Origin: Streptomyces sp. NBC_00525
Lineage (GTDB): Bacteria > Actinomycetota > Actinomycetes > Streptomycetales > Streptomycetaceae
Direction of reading: 5' to 3'
Assembly (NCBI RefSeq): GCF_036346595.1
Contig: NZ_CP107835.1
Span: 1-64,000 of the forward strand
Length of the DNA: 64,000 bases
The translations under genes were made by a program, and so were the position numbers. Positions 26,324-35,021 of the stretch are shown in pieces. Within the stretch, counting starts at the first letter, position 1, and the number at the start of each line of letters is the position of its first letter. The notes beneath the pieces were generated by a model. That model saw nothing but the letters and a program-made list of their open reading frames with translations, had not been told where the DNA came from and searched no databases.

Positions 26324-27150
26324 CCGTGCCGAGGATCGTGGTGAAGTGGGGCGGCAGCCTCCAGGAGAACGGCGGGGCGATCGCGGACGACATCGCCGCC
26401 CTGTGGCGTGAGCACCGGATCGTCGTGGTGCACGGCGGCTCGCGGGACATCGACGAGACCGTCGCGGAGCTCGGGCTGCCCCGGCGCACCCTGACGTCCC
26501 CGGACGGCATGGTGACGCGGTACACCGACGCGCCGACCCTCTCCGCGCTCATGATGGCGATGCGGGGGCGGACCCAGCCGCGGATCGTCTCGGAGCTGGC
26601 GGCGCGCGGCGTCACGGCCGTCGGTCTGTCGGGCATGGACGGGGGCCTGGTCCGCACCGAACGCAAGGCGGCGGTCCGCGCGGTGTTCGGCGAGAGCGTC
26701 CGCGTGGTGCGCGACAACCTCGCCGGCCGGATCGTCGGCGTGGACACCCGTGTGCTGGACGCGCTGCACGCCTGCGGGATGCTGCCGGTCGTGTGTCCGC
26801 CGGGCATGACGTCCGGCGGGCAGCCGACCAATGTGGACGCGGACCGGATGGCCTGCGCGATCGCGGCGGCGTGGCGCGCGGACCGGCTGCTGCTCTTCAC
26901 GGACACGCCGGGCGTGCTGGCGGACCGCGAGGACCCGGGCTCCACGATCGCTTCGCTGAGCCGGGAGGACGCCCGGAGCCTGCTGCCGGAACTGAGCGGC
27001 GGCATGCGGATGAAGGTCGCCGCCGCGGTGGAGGCACTGGGCGGGGGCGCACAGGCGGTTCAGGTCTGCGACGGCCGGGTCCACGCGCCCGTCGCAGCGG
27101 CTCTACGAGGCAGCGGAACCCTGATCGGAAAGGCCGTGACAGCTCAATGA
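26320..27150 (+). CDS. lysZ: LysZ/ArgB-type amino-acid kinase, 276 aa
   Basis: ATG 26320 in the overlap with lysY is preferred over the earlier in-frame ATG at 26254, which lies inside lysY and has no ribosome binding site. Amino-acid-kinase motifs: VVKWGGSLQEN, VVVHGGSRDIDE, GLSGMDGGLVR, GGQPTNVDADRMACAIAAA, LLFTDTPGVL, and SGGMRMKVAAAVEAL. It phosphorylates the side-chain carboxylate of LysW-bound glutamate. The order lysW-X-Y-Z-K is compact and fully overlapping. Confidence 0.92.
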   Translation: MTVPRIVVKWGGSLQENGGAIADDIAALWREHRIVVVHGGSRDIDETVAELGLPRRTLTSPDGMVTRYTDAPTLSALMMAMRGRTQPRIVSELAARGVTAVGLSGMDGGLVRTERKAAVRAVFGESVRVVRDNLAGRIVGVDTRVLDALHACGMLPVVCPPGMTSGGQPTNVDADRMACAIAAAWRADRLLLFTDTPGVLADREDPGSTIASLSREDARSLLPELSGGMRMKVAAAVEALGGGAQAVQVCDGRVHAPVAAALRGSGTLIGKAVTAQ

Positions 27151-28235
27151 CGACTCATCAGGAAAGACCTCGGGAGAGGCGGCTGACCGACCATGACGCG
27201 GTCGCGCTGCTGGCCGAGGTGGTGGCGATCCCGTCCGTGTCCGGCAGCGAGCAGAAGCTCGCGGAGCGGTTACGGGACTTCGCGGCCGGATTCGGCGCGG
27301 AGAGCCACCTGGACGAGGTGGGCAACGTACACGCCGTGGTCGGGCGGGGAACGCGTACGGTCATGCTGCTCAGCCACCTGGACACCGTGGCGGGCGACGT
27401 TCCGTACGAGCACGGCGAGCATCTCGTCCGGGGTCGTGGGGCCGCCGACGCCAAGGGGGCGCTGACGGCCATGCTCGTCGCCGCGCTCACCAGCCGCCAC
27501 CTGGGGCTGCGCGTCCACTGGGTGGGCGTGGTCGAGGAGGAGACGCTGTGGTCGCGGGGTGCGGAGTACGTCCGTACGAGCGTGCCCGTGCCCGACGCCG
27601 TGATCGTGGGGGAGCCGAGCGGGGCCTCGTCGGTGACCATCGGCTACAAGGGGATGGTCGAGCTGGAGGCGCGTTGCGAGGTCGCGCGCACCCACACGGC
27701 GACCCCCGGACCGAAGTCGAGCGAGATCCTGGTCCGCGCTCTCGCCCGGCTCTTCGACAGGTACGGGACGCGGGGGAACGACCGCTTCGGGGACGTCGGG
27801 ATGGTCGTCCGGGACGGCCGGTTCGAACCGTTCTCCAGTGTGTGCTCGCTGGTGTTCCGGACACCGCCCGGCACGTCGCCCGAGGAGCTGCGGCGCGATG
27901 TCGCGGCGGTTCTCGGCGAGGCGGTCGAGGTGTCGGCGGTGTACGACGTCCCCGCCGTCGTGGTGGCGCGCGATTCGGTGTGCGTACGTGCGCTGTCCCG
28001 CGCCATCGCGCTCCGGGGGCAGGTGCCGAACCACAAGCTCAAGACCGGAACGAGCGACATGAACACGTTGAGCAGGAGCTGGCAGGTGCCGATGGCCACC
28101 TACGGGCCGGGCGACTCCCGTCAGGACCACACCGACGACGAGCACATCCTGATCCGGGAGTACCTCGACGGAACGCACATCCTGCGGGCCGCCCTGGGCG
28201 AGCTGGACAGGACTCTTCCGGAGGCCGCGTCATGA
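27147..28235 (+). CDS. lysK: LysK-type carrier-releasing hydrolase (M20), 362 aa
   Basis: ATG 27147 overlaps the lysZ stop. M20 zinc peptidase features: LLSHLDTVAGD with the first metal His, GRGAADAKGALTAML, VGVVEEETLWSRGAEY with the catalytic Glu pair, VGEPSGASSV, and KLKTGTSDMNTL. It cleaves the finished amino acid from the LysW tail. Leu42 (AERLRDF) is encoded by TTA at 27270-27272, a second bldA-dependent point in the cluster. The sulfotransferase follows in a four-base overlap, consistent with sulfation of the released product. Confidence 0.92.
   Translation: MTTHQERPRERRLTDHDAVALLAEVVAIPSVSGSEQKLAERLRDFAAGFGAESHLDEVGNVHAVVGRGTRTVMLLSHLDTVAGDVPYEHGEHLVRGRGAADAKGALTAMLVAALTSRHLGLRVHWVGVVEEETLWSRGAEYVRTSVPVPDAVIVGEPSGASSVTIGYKGMVELEARCEVARTHTATPGPKSSEILVRALARLFDRYGTRGNDRFGDVGMVVRDGRFEPFSSVCSLVFRTPPGTSPEELRRDVAAVLGEAVEVSAVYDVPAVVVARDSVCVRALSRAIALRGQVPNHKLKTGTSDMNTLSRSWQVPMATYGPGDSRQDHTDDEHILIREYLDGTHILRAALGELDRTLPEAAS
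27270..27272 (+). promoter_or_regulatory. TTA leucine codon (bldA-dependent) in lysK
   Basis: The codon is in frame from ATG 27147. It encodes Leu42 of the LysK-type hydrolase and makes release from the carrier protein dependent on the late-appearing bldA tRNA. Confidence 0.8.
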
Positions 28236-28960
28236 CGGATCAGCCGGGTCTGCTGGCCCTGTGGTGCGTGCCGCGCTCACGGTCGACCGCGTTCGAACGT
28301 GCCATGTACGAGCGCGGCGACCTCCTCGTCGTCCACGAGCCGTTCTCCCGCGTGTGCGACTTCGGCGAGGCCGAGGTCGCGGGCCGTACCTGCGCGAGCC
28401 AGGAGGAGGTGATGACGGCCCTGACCGAAACAGCGGCGGACCGGCCGGTCTTCTTCAAGGACACGACCGACTTCCGCCTCGACCGGCTGGGCGCGAGGCC
28501 GGACTTCCTGCGGCGCTGCCGCCATGCGGCGATGGTCCGCAACCCCCGCGACACCGTGCGCTCGCACCTGGTGATGCAGGCCGACGCCACGTCCCCGGCC
28601 ATGGGGTTCGGGCATCTGTGGGACATCGTCTCCACCGTGACGTCCGCCGGGCATCCGATGCATCTCGTCGACGGCGACCGGGTGGCCGGCGACCCGGAGA
28701 CGGAGATGCGGCGCTACTGCGCGGCCATGGGGATCGAGTTCCTCGCCTCGTCGCTCGACTTCAGGAAGGAGCCGCCGGCGAGCTGGAAGGCCACGGAACG
28801 CTGGCACGCCGGTGCGAGCGAGTCGAACGCCCTGGGCGCCGCCCCGGCCGGGAGGAAGCGGTTCCCGGAGGGTCTGGAGGAGATCGCCCTCGCCTTCGAG
28901 CGGGACCAACTCCCCTACTACGAACGGATTACGGCGGCACTGGGCGGAGCCACCCGCTAG
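28232..28960 (+). CDS. PAPS-dependent sulfotransferase, 242 aa
   Basis: ATG 28232 overlaps the lysK stop. The 5'-phosphosulfate loop is VPRSRSTAFERAM near residues 13-25, and the 3'-phosphate motif is VRNPRDTVRSHL. The fold is that of small bacterial sulfotransferases of the branched-chain aminotransferase-like/hypothetical group. With a dedicated PAPS supply (CysD, CysN, CysC) in the same cluster it should sulfate a hydroxyl, most simply the C7 hydroxyl of the diaminodihydroxy acid. Sulfate could then leave as the neighbouring amine closes an aziridine, as established for azinomycin- and ficellomycin-type units. Confidence 0.85.
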   Translation: MTDQPGLLALWCVPRSRSTAFERAMYERGDLLVVHEPFSRVCDFGEAEVAGRTCASQEEVMTALTETAADRPVFFKDTTDFRLDRLGARPDFLRRCRHAAMVRNPRDTVRSHLVMQADATSPAMGFGHLWDIVSTVTSAGHPMHLVDGDRVAGDPETEMRRYCAAMGIEFLASSLDFRKEPPASWKATERWHAGASESNALGAAPAGRKRFPEGLEEIALAFERDQLPYYERITAALGGATR

Positions 28961-29035
28961 GAACCCCGTCGATCATGGCGGGTGCTCGACCCATGGAGCA
29001 ATGCGTATGCGCAAGGACGACAGAGGAGCGGACAC
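28961..29035 (+). promoter_or_regulatory. Short gap before the exporter gene
   Basis: The gap between the coupled lysW-to-sulfotransferase block and the MFS gene. GAGGAG lies about 8 bases before the MFS ATG. No hairpin is seen, so read-through is likely. Confidence 0.3.
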
Positions 29036-30286
29036 ATGACGTTGGGCCGTAGTTTCACCAAGCTGTGGTGGTCGCAGGGGTTGTCCAACCTGGCTGACGG
29101 CCTGGTGCTGGCGGCTGTGCCCCTTCTCGCGGTGACGATGACCCGCGACCCGCTGCTGGTCTCGGGCATGACGGTGGCGCAGTTCCTGCCGTGGCTGGTC
29201 TTCACCCTGCCGGCCGGGGCGCTCGCCGACCGCATCGACCGGCGCCTCATCATGGTGTGGGGCAACGCGCTGCGCGCCGTCGGGTTCGGTCTGCTCGTCC
29301 TGACGCTCGTGGCCGATCTGCGCAGCATATTCATCCTGTACCTCGCCGTGTTCCTCGCGGGGACGGCCGAGACGCTGGTGGACAACGCGGCGCTGACCGT
29401 GCCGCCCCGCCTGGTCGAGCGCGGCGACCTGGAGCGGGCCAACGGCCGCCTGTTCGCGACCCAGTCCGCCATCAACAACTTCGTCGGCCCCACGGCGGGC
29501 GCCGCCCTGTTCGCCATGTCGGCGATCATGGTCTTCTCCTCCACCGCGGCGCTCTTCGCCCTCGGCGCCCTGGCCGCGTTCACCCTCCCCCGGATGCTGC
29601 CCACCGCGAGCGACACCAGCGGTTCCGAGCACACCCCCGGCGAGGTCGTCCGCAGTATCCGGGCGGGCTGGTCCTACTTCTGGAACCACCGGCTGCTGCG
29701 CCGGGTGGCGTTCATCTCGGGCTCGATCAACCTGTTCTCCTCCGCCACCGGCGGTCTGCTGGTCCTCCTGGCGACCGGGCCGCTGGGTGTCTCCGCGTCC
29801 TGGTACGGCATCTTCATCGCGGTGCCGGCCGTCGGTGCCGTCATCGGCTCGCTGATCGCCGCGAGGGTCGTCCCGGCCATCGGCGGCGGGCCCGTCACCT
29901 GGCTGGCGGCGCTGGTGCCCGCCGCCAGCTACGTCGTCCTCGGTGTCAGCGGCAGCATCGTCCTCTCCGAGGTCGTCATGTTCTTCGCCGCCATCGCCAC
30001 GGCCCTGAACCAGATCGTGGTGAGCACGCTCCGGCAGGCCGCGGTTCCCGACGCGCTCCTCGGCAGGGTCACCGCCGGATACCGGCTGATCGTGCTCGGC
30101 GCCGTGCCGGTCGGCGCGCTGCTCGGCGGCGGGCTGGGCCGCTGGCTGGGCCCGGAGTCCACCTTCGTCGTGTGCGGCATCGGACTCGCCCTCGCCGCGT
30201 GCGTGTTCGCCTCACGGGTGACGACCCGGGCCCTGCGGGAGGCCGAGCGCGACAACGAGACCACGACCACCGAGCAGATCTCCTGA
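29036..30286 (+). CDS. MFS transporter, probable product exporter, 416 aa
   Basis: ATG 29036 is chosen for the GAGGAG upstream. Twelve membrane segments are seen. LADRIDRRLIMVWGNALRA is the cytosolic loop 2-3 motif, and WWSQGLSNLADGLVLAAVPLLA marks the Mmr/enterobactin-exporter-like (EntS/MFS_3) class. Position inside the cluster, after the sulfotransferase and before the PCP gene, suggests export of the peptide and self-resistance. Confidence 0.85.
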   Translation: MTLGRSFTKLWWSQGLSNLADGLVLAAVPLLAVTMTRDPLLVSGMTVAQFLPWLVFTLPAGALADRIDRRLIMVWGNALRAVGFGLLVLTLVADLRSIFILYLAVFLAGTAETLVDNAALTVPPRLVERGDLERANGRLFATQSAINNFVGPTAGAALFAMSAIMVFSSTAALFALGALAAFTLPRMLPTASDTSGSEHTPGEVVRSIRAGWSYFWNHRLLRRVAFISGSINLFSSATGGLLVLLATGPLGVSASWYGIFIAVPAVGAVIGSLIAARVVPAIGGGPVTWLAALVPAASYVVLGVSGSIVLSEVVMFFAAIATALNQIVVSTLRQAAVPDALLGRVTAGYRLIVLGAVPVGALLGGGLGRWLGPESTFVVCGIGLALAACVFASRVTTRALREAERDNETTTTEQIS

Positions 30287-30354
30287 ACACCGCCCCCATG
30301 TCCGTGAAGAGCGCGCGGCCACGACCGGCCGAGCAGACGAGAACAGGAGATCCC

Positions 30355-30630
30355 GTGACCGAGAACCGTGCCGCCGTGTGCAAGGCCGCGTACGAGCGGC
30401 CTGCCGACGACCTGGAGGAGCAGGTCGCCTGCGTCATCGCCGAAGTGCTGGACGTCGACCTGGTGGGCCGGCGCGACAGCTTCTACGACTTCGGGGGCAC
30501 GTCGCTGGCGGCCATCCGCATCTGCGCCCGCATCGAGCGCCGCCTCGGCCTGCGCGTCGACCCGGCGTGGCTGCTGGAACACGACGAGCTGGCCGACTTC
30601 GCCGAGCAGATCCGGCTCGGTGCGGCGTGA
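30355..30630 (+). CDS. Free-standing peptidyl carrier protein, 91 aa
   Basis: GTG 30355 follows AGGAGA. An in-frame ATG at 30298 would add 19 residues but lacks a good ribosome binding site. The phosphopantetheine site is FYDFGGTSLAAIRI with Ser50. Four helices are predicted (EEQVACVIAEVLDVD; ICARIERRLGLRV; ELADFAEQIRL). It is a stand-alone aryl/aminoacyl carrier, loaded presumably by the A protein encoded immediately downstream with a four-base overlap. Confidence 0.88.
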   Translation: MTENRAAVCKAAYERPADDLEEQVACVIAEVLDVDLVGRRDSFYDFGGTSLAAIRICARIERRLGLRVDPAWLLEHDELADFAEQIRLGAA

Positions 30631-32153
30631 CCGGGGCGCGGCACGTACCGCCGCTGCGCACCGTGCACGCCGCGGTGACCGCGTACGCCGAGCGGGCGCC
30701 CCATGACCTCGCGCTCGTCCAGGGCGGGGAGCGCGTCGACTACCGGACGCTCACCGCCGCGGCGAGGGTGCTGGCGGCCCGGCTCGCCGGCTGGGGCGTG
30801 CGGCCGGGGGACGTCGTCCCGCTGCTGGTCCCGCGCGGTGTGCATCTGATAGCCGTTCAGCTCGGGGTGCTGATGAGCGGTGCGGCGTACGCCACGCTCG
30901 ATCCGCGCTGGCCGGCCGGCCGCGTCGCCGCCGTCCTCGACCAGCTCGACGACCCGGTCGTCGTCGGCCTGACCGGCGGCGAGCCGCCGGGCGTCACCCG
31001 TACGTTCGACGCCGCGCCGCTGTCCGTGATCGCGGAGGGCGCGGGGCCCGGTCTGCCCGAACCGGTGCGGACCGGGCCGGACGATCCGGCCATGGTGTTC
31101 TTCACCTCCGGCAGCACGGGCGTCCCCAAGGGGGTGCTCGTCCCGCACCGTGCGGTCACCCGGATGTTCGGTCCGGGCGGGCTGGACGGATTCGGGCCGG
31201 GGCACATCACGGCGCAGGTCGCGCCCGGCGCCTGGGACATGTACGCGTTCGAGCTGTGGGGCCAGCTGACCACCGGCGGCGCCTGCGTCGTGGTCGAGGA
31301 GAACCATCTGATGCCCGGCCGTCTGCGCACCCTGGTCGCCGACCAGGGCGTCGACACGGTCTGGCTGACGACCTCCCTGTTCAACCTGATCGTCGACGAG
31401 GACCTGGACGCGTTCGAGGGGCTGGGGACGCTGTACGTCGGCGGCGAGAAGCAGTCCCCGCGGCATGTGGCGCTGTTCCTGGACCGCTTTCCGGGCCTGC
31501 CGCTGTGGAACGGGTTCGGCCCGGCCGAGAACTGCATGCTCACGACGGTGCACCGGATGCGGCCGGCCGACAGCGCCGCGCCCGCCGGCATTCCGGTGGG
31601 CGTCCCCGTGCCCCACACGACGGTGGTGCTGCTGCGGGAGGACGGTTCGCCCGCACCGCGCGGCGAACGCGGTGAGATCGTCGCGGCCGGTCCGGGCGTG
31701 GCCCTCGGCTACCTGAACGACGAGGCGCGGACGAGGGAACGCTTCCCGGTCCTGGAACTGGCCGGCGAGAAGCGGCGCGTGCTGCGCACCGGCGACATGG
31801 GCATGGTCGACGACGACGGGGTCCTGCACTACTTCGGCCGCCGCGACCGGCAGATCAAGCTCAGCGGGAACCGCATCGAACTCGGCGACGTCGAGGCGGC
31901 CGCTTCGGCGATCCCGGAGATCCGGACCTGCGCCGCCGTCCCGCGCACCGGGCCCGGCGGGACCGTCACCCACATCCTGCTCGTCTACACCCTGGTCGAG
32001 GGCGCCGGACCGGCTCCCCGTGACATCCGCAAGGAACTCACCACGAGGCTTCCGGCGTACGCCGTGCCCGCCAGGTTCGAGCAGGTCGACGAACTGCCGC
32101 TGCGCGACAACGGCAAGGTCGATCTGCGGGCACTGGAGAGGCGCACCGGCTGA
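30627..32153 (+). CDS. Free-standing NRPS adenylation protein, 508 aa
   Basis: The GTG at 30627 overlaps the PCP stop. Core motifs: VFFTSGSTGVPKGV (A3), AWDMYAFELWG (A4 with the alpha-amino-binding Asp), NGFGPAENCM (A5), LRTGDMG (A7), YFGRRDRQIKLSGNRIELGD (A8) and LPLRDNGKVD (A10, catalytic Lys). By hand alignment the pocket residues are about D-M-F-W-Y-G-G-M-L-K. These share six positions with the common valine code, so a branched aliphatic amino acid is a weak guess. No C or PCP is fused. Confidence 0.88.
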   Translation: MTGARHVPPLRTVHAAVTAYAERAPHDLALVQGGERVDYRTLTAAARVLAARLAGWGVRPGDVVPLLVPRGVHLIAVQLGVLMSGAAYATLDPRWPAGRVAAVLDQLDDPVVVGLTGGEPPGVTRTFDAAPLSVIAEGAGPGLPEPVRTGPDDPAMVFFTSGSTGVPKGVLVPHRAVTRMFGPGGLDGFGPGHITAQVAPGAWDMYAFELWGQLTTGGACVVVEENHLMPGRLRTLVADQGVDTVWLTTSLFNLIVDEDLDAFEGLGTLYVGGEKQSPRHVALFLDRFPGLPLWNGFGPAENCMLTTVHRMRPADSAAPAGIPVGVPVPHTTVVLLREDGSPAPRGERGEIVAAGPGVALGYLNDEARTRERFPVLELAGEKRRVLRTGDMGMVDDDGVLHYFGRRDRQIKLSGNRIELGDVEAAASAIPEIRTCAAVPRTGPGGTVTHILLVYTLVEGAGPAPRDIRKELTTRLPAYAVPARFEQVDELPLRDNGKVDLRALERRTG

Positions 32154-33454
32154 TGCGTGAGTATCCGCAGACCTTCGAGCAGGAGTCGCTCTGGATCGCC
32201 GAGCAGTTCATGGCCGATCCCTCGCCGTTCCTGGAGACGTGGGCGCAGCACATCGTGGGGCCGCTCGACGTCCCCGCGCTGGAGCGGGCCCTCGCCGCGC
32301 TGGTGGAACGGCACGCCGTGCTCCGCACCGGCTTCACGCTCGGCGAGCAGGGCCCGGTGCAGTGCGTCGACCCGTCCGGCACGGTGTCCCTGGAGCGCCT
32401 TCCGTGGCCCGGCGGCGAGCTGCGCGACACTCTGCGGCGGGCCGGGCAGCGCCCGCTCGACCTGGCCGTCTCACCGGCCCGGCTGACCCTGTACGACCGG
32501 GCGCCGGACGAGTACGTGCTGCTTCTGCAGATCCACCATGTCGCCGTCGACGACGCCTCGCTGGTGCTGCTCGACCACGAGCTGTCGGCCCTCTACGCGC
32601 AGGAGGCCGGGGGCGGGCCGGCCGGGCTCGCCCCGCCCGGACTGTCGCTCGGCGAACACGCGGTCCGGGCCCGGAAGGCCGGGGTCGCGCCGGACGACCT
32701 CGCGTTCTGGGCCGGGTTCCTGGACGGGGCGCCGGCGCTCGCCCATCTCCCGCCCGTGCGCCGTCCGCTCGCCGCCCGGCGCGGACCCGTCTGCGCGTGC
32801 GTGCGTACCGCCGTGCCGGCCGCGCTGGGCGACGCCGTACGGGCGGCGGCACGCGCGCTGCGCACCACGCCGCATGTGCTGATGAGCACCTGCATGGCGG
32901 TGACCGCCGCCGCGGTCAACGGTGAGGACGTGGTGATCGGGAGCCCGGTGTCCCGCCGCGGCGAGCCGGATCTCGACGCCGTCTTCGGCTGTCTGACCGA
33001 TCTCCTGCCGGTGCGGTACCTGGTGCCCGCCACCGCCACGTTCGGCGAGGTGTGCGCCGAGGCGAAACGCCGGTCGCTGGACGTACTGCGTCACCGCAAC
33101 GTGCCGTACGCCCGCATCGGCGGCGGTGTCACCCGCGAGCGGGGCGTGCTGTCCGGCGAGCACCTGGCCCGCATCTGCCTCGTCCTCGACCAGGCGCCGA
33201 GCCGGCTGGAGCTGCCGGGGCTGCGGTGCGAACGGGTGCACGTGGGCGGGGCCTCGGCGAAGTTCGACTGGCTCCAGTACGTCGTCGCGGACGGCGGCGG
33301 CTGGGACGTACGGGCCGACTACGCCACGGACTACTTCACCGAGGACGAGGCCGTGCTCGTGCTGCGGCAGTGGCTGACCGCGCTGACGGCGGCCACCGAC
33401 GACCCCGGTGTGCCGGTGCGCGAGCTGTTCGACCGGCTGGCCGCGCTCGGATGA
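32153..33454 (+). CDS. Free-standing condensation-domain protein, 433 aa
   Basis: ATG 32153 overlaps the A-protein stop. The C-domain leader EQESLWIAEQFM, the active-site IHHVAVDDASL (His128, His129, Asp133; the usual following Gly is Asp) and later motifs (VVIGSPVSRRGEPDLDAVFG, PVRYLVPATATFGE, RHRNVPYARI) are present. It probably forms an amide between the aminoacyl-PCP and either the free azabicyclic amino acid or the NRPS-bound unit. The missing Gly is tolerated in some C domains. Confidence 0.85.
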   Translation: MREYPQTFEQESLWIAEQFMADPSPFLETWAQHIVGPLDVPALERALAALVERHAVLRTGFTLGEQGPVQCVDPSGTVSLERLPWPGGELRDTLRRAGQRPLDLAVSPARLTLYDRAPDEYVLLLQIHHVAVDDASLVLLDHELSALYAQEAGGGPAGLAPPGLSLGEHAVRARKAGVAPDDLAFWAGFLDGAPALAHLPPVRRPLAARRGPVCACVRTAVPAALGDAVRAAARALRTTPHVLMSTCMAVTAAAVNGEDVVIGSPVSRRGEPDLDAVFGCLTDLLPVRYLVPATATFGEVCAEAKRRSLDVLRHRNVPYARIGGGVTRERGVLSGEHLARICLVLDQAPSRLELPGLRCERVHVGGASAKFDWLQYVVADGGGWDVRADYATDYFTEDEAVLVLRQWLTALTAATDDPGVPVRELFDRLAALG

Positions 33455-33515
33455 CCGCACAGGTGGATCTGCCGCAGGCGGACGACGCCGGACCTCCGGA
33501 AGGGAGAGCGACACC

Positions 33516-34091
33516 GTGAAGACGGAGCTGCGAACCAGCGTGACCGCGCGCGACTGCGCGTGCGGCGGGACGGTATGGCTGACGGGCCTGCCGAGCTCGG
33601 GAAAGACGACGGTGGCCCGCGCCGCGGCCGACCGGCTGCGTGCGGCGGGGCGCCGGGTGGAGGTGCTCGACGGCGACGAGTTCCGCCGGACCCTCTCGGC
33701 CGGCCTCGGCTTCGGCCGCGCGGACCGGTACACGAACGTCCAGCGCATCGGGCTGGTCGCGGAGGTGCTGGCGCGCAACGGGGTGCTGGTGCTCGTGCCG
33801 GCCATCGCCCCCTACGCGGACAGCAGACAGGCCGTGCGGGAACGTCATGACACCTCGCGCACTCCCTATCTGGAGGTCCACGTCGCCACGCCGCCGGGCG
33901 TCTGCGCCGAACGCGATGTGAAGGGGCTGTACGCCAGGCAGGCCGCGGGCGAGCTCACCGGACTGACCGGGGTCGACGACCCCTACGAGGCGCCGCACGC
34001 GCCGGACCTGCGCATACCCGCGCACGAACAGTCCGTCGCCGAGTCCGCGGCGGCGCTGCTCGGCCTGCTGGCGGAGAGGCGGCTGATATGA
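33516..34091 (+). CDS. cysC: Adenylylsulfate (APS) kinase, 191 aa
   Basis: GTG 33516 follows GAAGGGAG. Walker A is GLPSSGKTT (residues 24-32), followed by LDGDEFRRTLSAGLGF, QRIGLVAEVLARNG, DSRQAVRERHD, the lid VKGLYARQAAGE and GVDDPYEAP. It phosphorylates APS to PAPS. The gene precedes cysD with a four-base overlap, and the trio cysC-cysD-cysN stands without cysH or sulfite reductase genes, so PAPS is made here for the sulfotransferase rather than for assimilation. Confidence 0.94.
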   Translation: MKTELRTSVTARDCACGGTVWLTGLPSSGKTTVARAAADRLRAAGRRVEVLDGDEFRRTLSAGLGFGRADRYTNVQRIGLVAEVLARNGVLVLVPAIAPYADSRQAVRERHDTSRTPYLEVHVATPPGVCAERDVKGLYARQAAGELTGLTGVDDPYEAPHAPDLRIPAHEQSVAESAAALLGLLAERRLI

Positions 34092-35020
34092 GTTCCCGCC
34101 CCGGCGACCCCTTCGCCGGCCACTGGTCCGCCCTCAGTCACCTGGACGCGCTGGAGTCCGAGGCGGTGCACATCCTCCGCGAGGTGGAGGGCGAGTTCGA
34201 ACGGCCCGTGATGCTGTTCTCGGGCGGCAAGGACTCGATCGTCATGCTGCATCTGGCGCTCAGGGCGTTCGCCCCGGCCCCGGTGCCGTTCCCGTTGCTG
34301 CACGTGGACACCGGGCACAACTTCCCCGAGGTCATCGGGCACCGCGACCGCGTGGTGGCGGAGCACGGGCTGCGGCTGCACATCGCCTCGGTCCAGGAGT
34401 ACATCGACGCCGGGAAGCTCCGGGAGCGTCCCGACGGCACCCGCAACCCGCTCCAGACGCTGCCGCTCACGGAGCGCATCCGCAGCGAGCGGTTCGACGC
34501 GGTGCTCGGCGGCGGGCGGCGCGACGAGGAGAAGGCCCGCGCCAAGGAGCGGGTGTTCTCGCTGCGCGACGAGTTCTCCCAGTGGGACCCCCGCCGCCAG
34601 CGCCCCGAGCTGTGGAACCTGTACAACGGCCGGCACGCGCCCGGTGAGCACGTCCGCGTCTTCCCGATCTCCAACTGGACCGAGCTGGACGTCTGGCAGT
34701 ACATCGCCCGCGAAGGCATCGTCCTCCCCGAGATCTACTACGCGCACAAGCGGCCCGTCTTCCGGCGCGGCTCCATGTGGCTGACCGCGGGCGACTGGGG
34801 CGGTCCCGGCGAGGGCGAGACGGTCGAGACCCGGCAGGTCAGGTATCGGACCGTGGGTGACATGTCGTGCACCGGCGCCGTCGACTCCGAGGCGACGACC
34901 GTCGACGGCGTCATCGCCGAGATCGCCGCGTCCCGCCTCACCGAGCGGGGCGCGACCCGCGCCGACGACAGGCTCTCCGAGGCCGCGATGGAAGACCGCA
35001 AGCGCGAGGGGTACTTCTGA
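34088..35020 (+). CDS. cysD: ATP sulfurylase small subunit, 310 aa
   Basis: ATG 34088 overlaps the cysC stop. It has the PP-loop LFSGGKDSIVMLHLA, HVDTGHNFPEVI, GGRRDEEKARAKERVFS, and PISNWTELDVWQYIAREGI of the CysD family, and full length. With CysN it makes APS from ATP and sulfate. A genome copy for primary sulfur metabolism is expected elsewhere; this one is likely pathway-dedicated. Confidence 0.95.
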   Translation: MSSRPGDPFAGHWSALSHLDALESEAVHILREVEGEFERPVMLFSGGKDSIVMLHLALRAFAPAPVPFPLLHVDTGHNFPEVIGHRDRVVAEHGLRLHIASVQEYIDAGKLRERPDGTRNPLQTLPLTERIRSERFDAVLGGGRRDEEKARAKERVFSLRDEFSQWDPRRQRPELWNLYNGRHAPGEHVRVFPISNWTELDVWQYIAREGIVLPEIYYAHKRPVFRRGSMWLTAGDWGGPGEGETVETRQVRYRTVGDMSCTGAVDSEATTVDGVIAEIAASRLTERGATRADDRLSEAAMEDRKREGYF

Positions 35021-35021
35021 G

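Noticed and set aside
24272..28235. Primary lysine or arginine biosynthesis operon
   Set aside because: The carrier genes are embedded with a transketolase, sulfotransferase and NRPS genes and lack LysJ-type and upstream aminoadipate genes; Streptomyces makes lysine through diaminopimelate.
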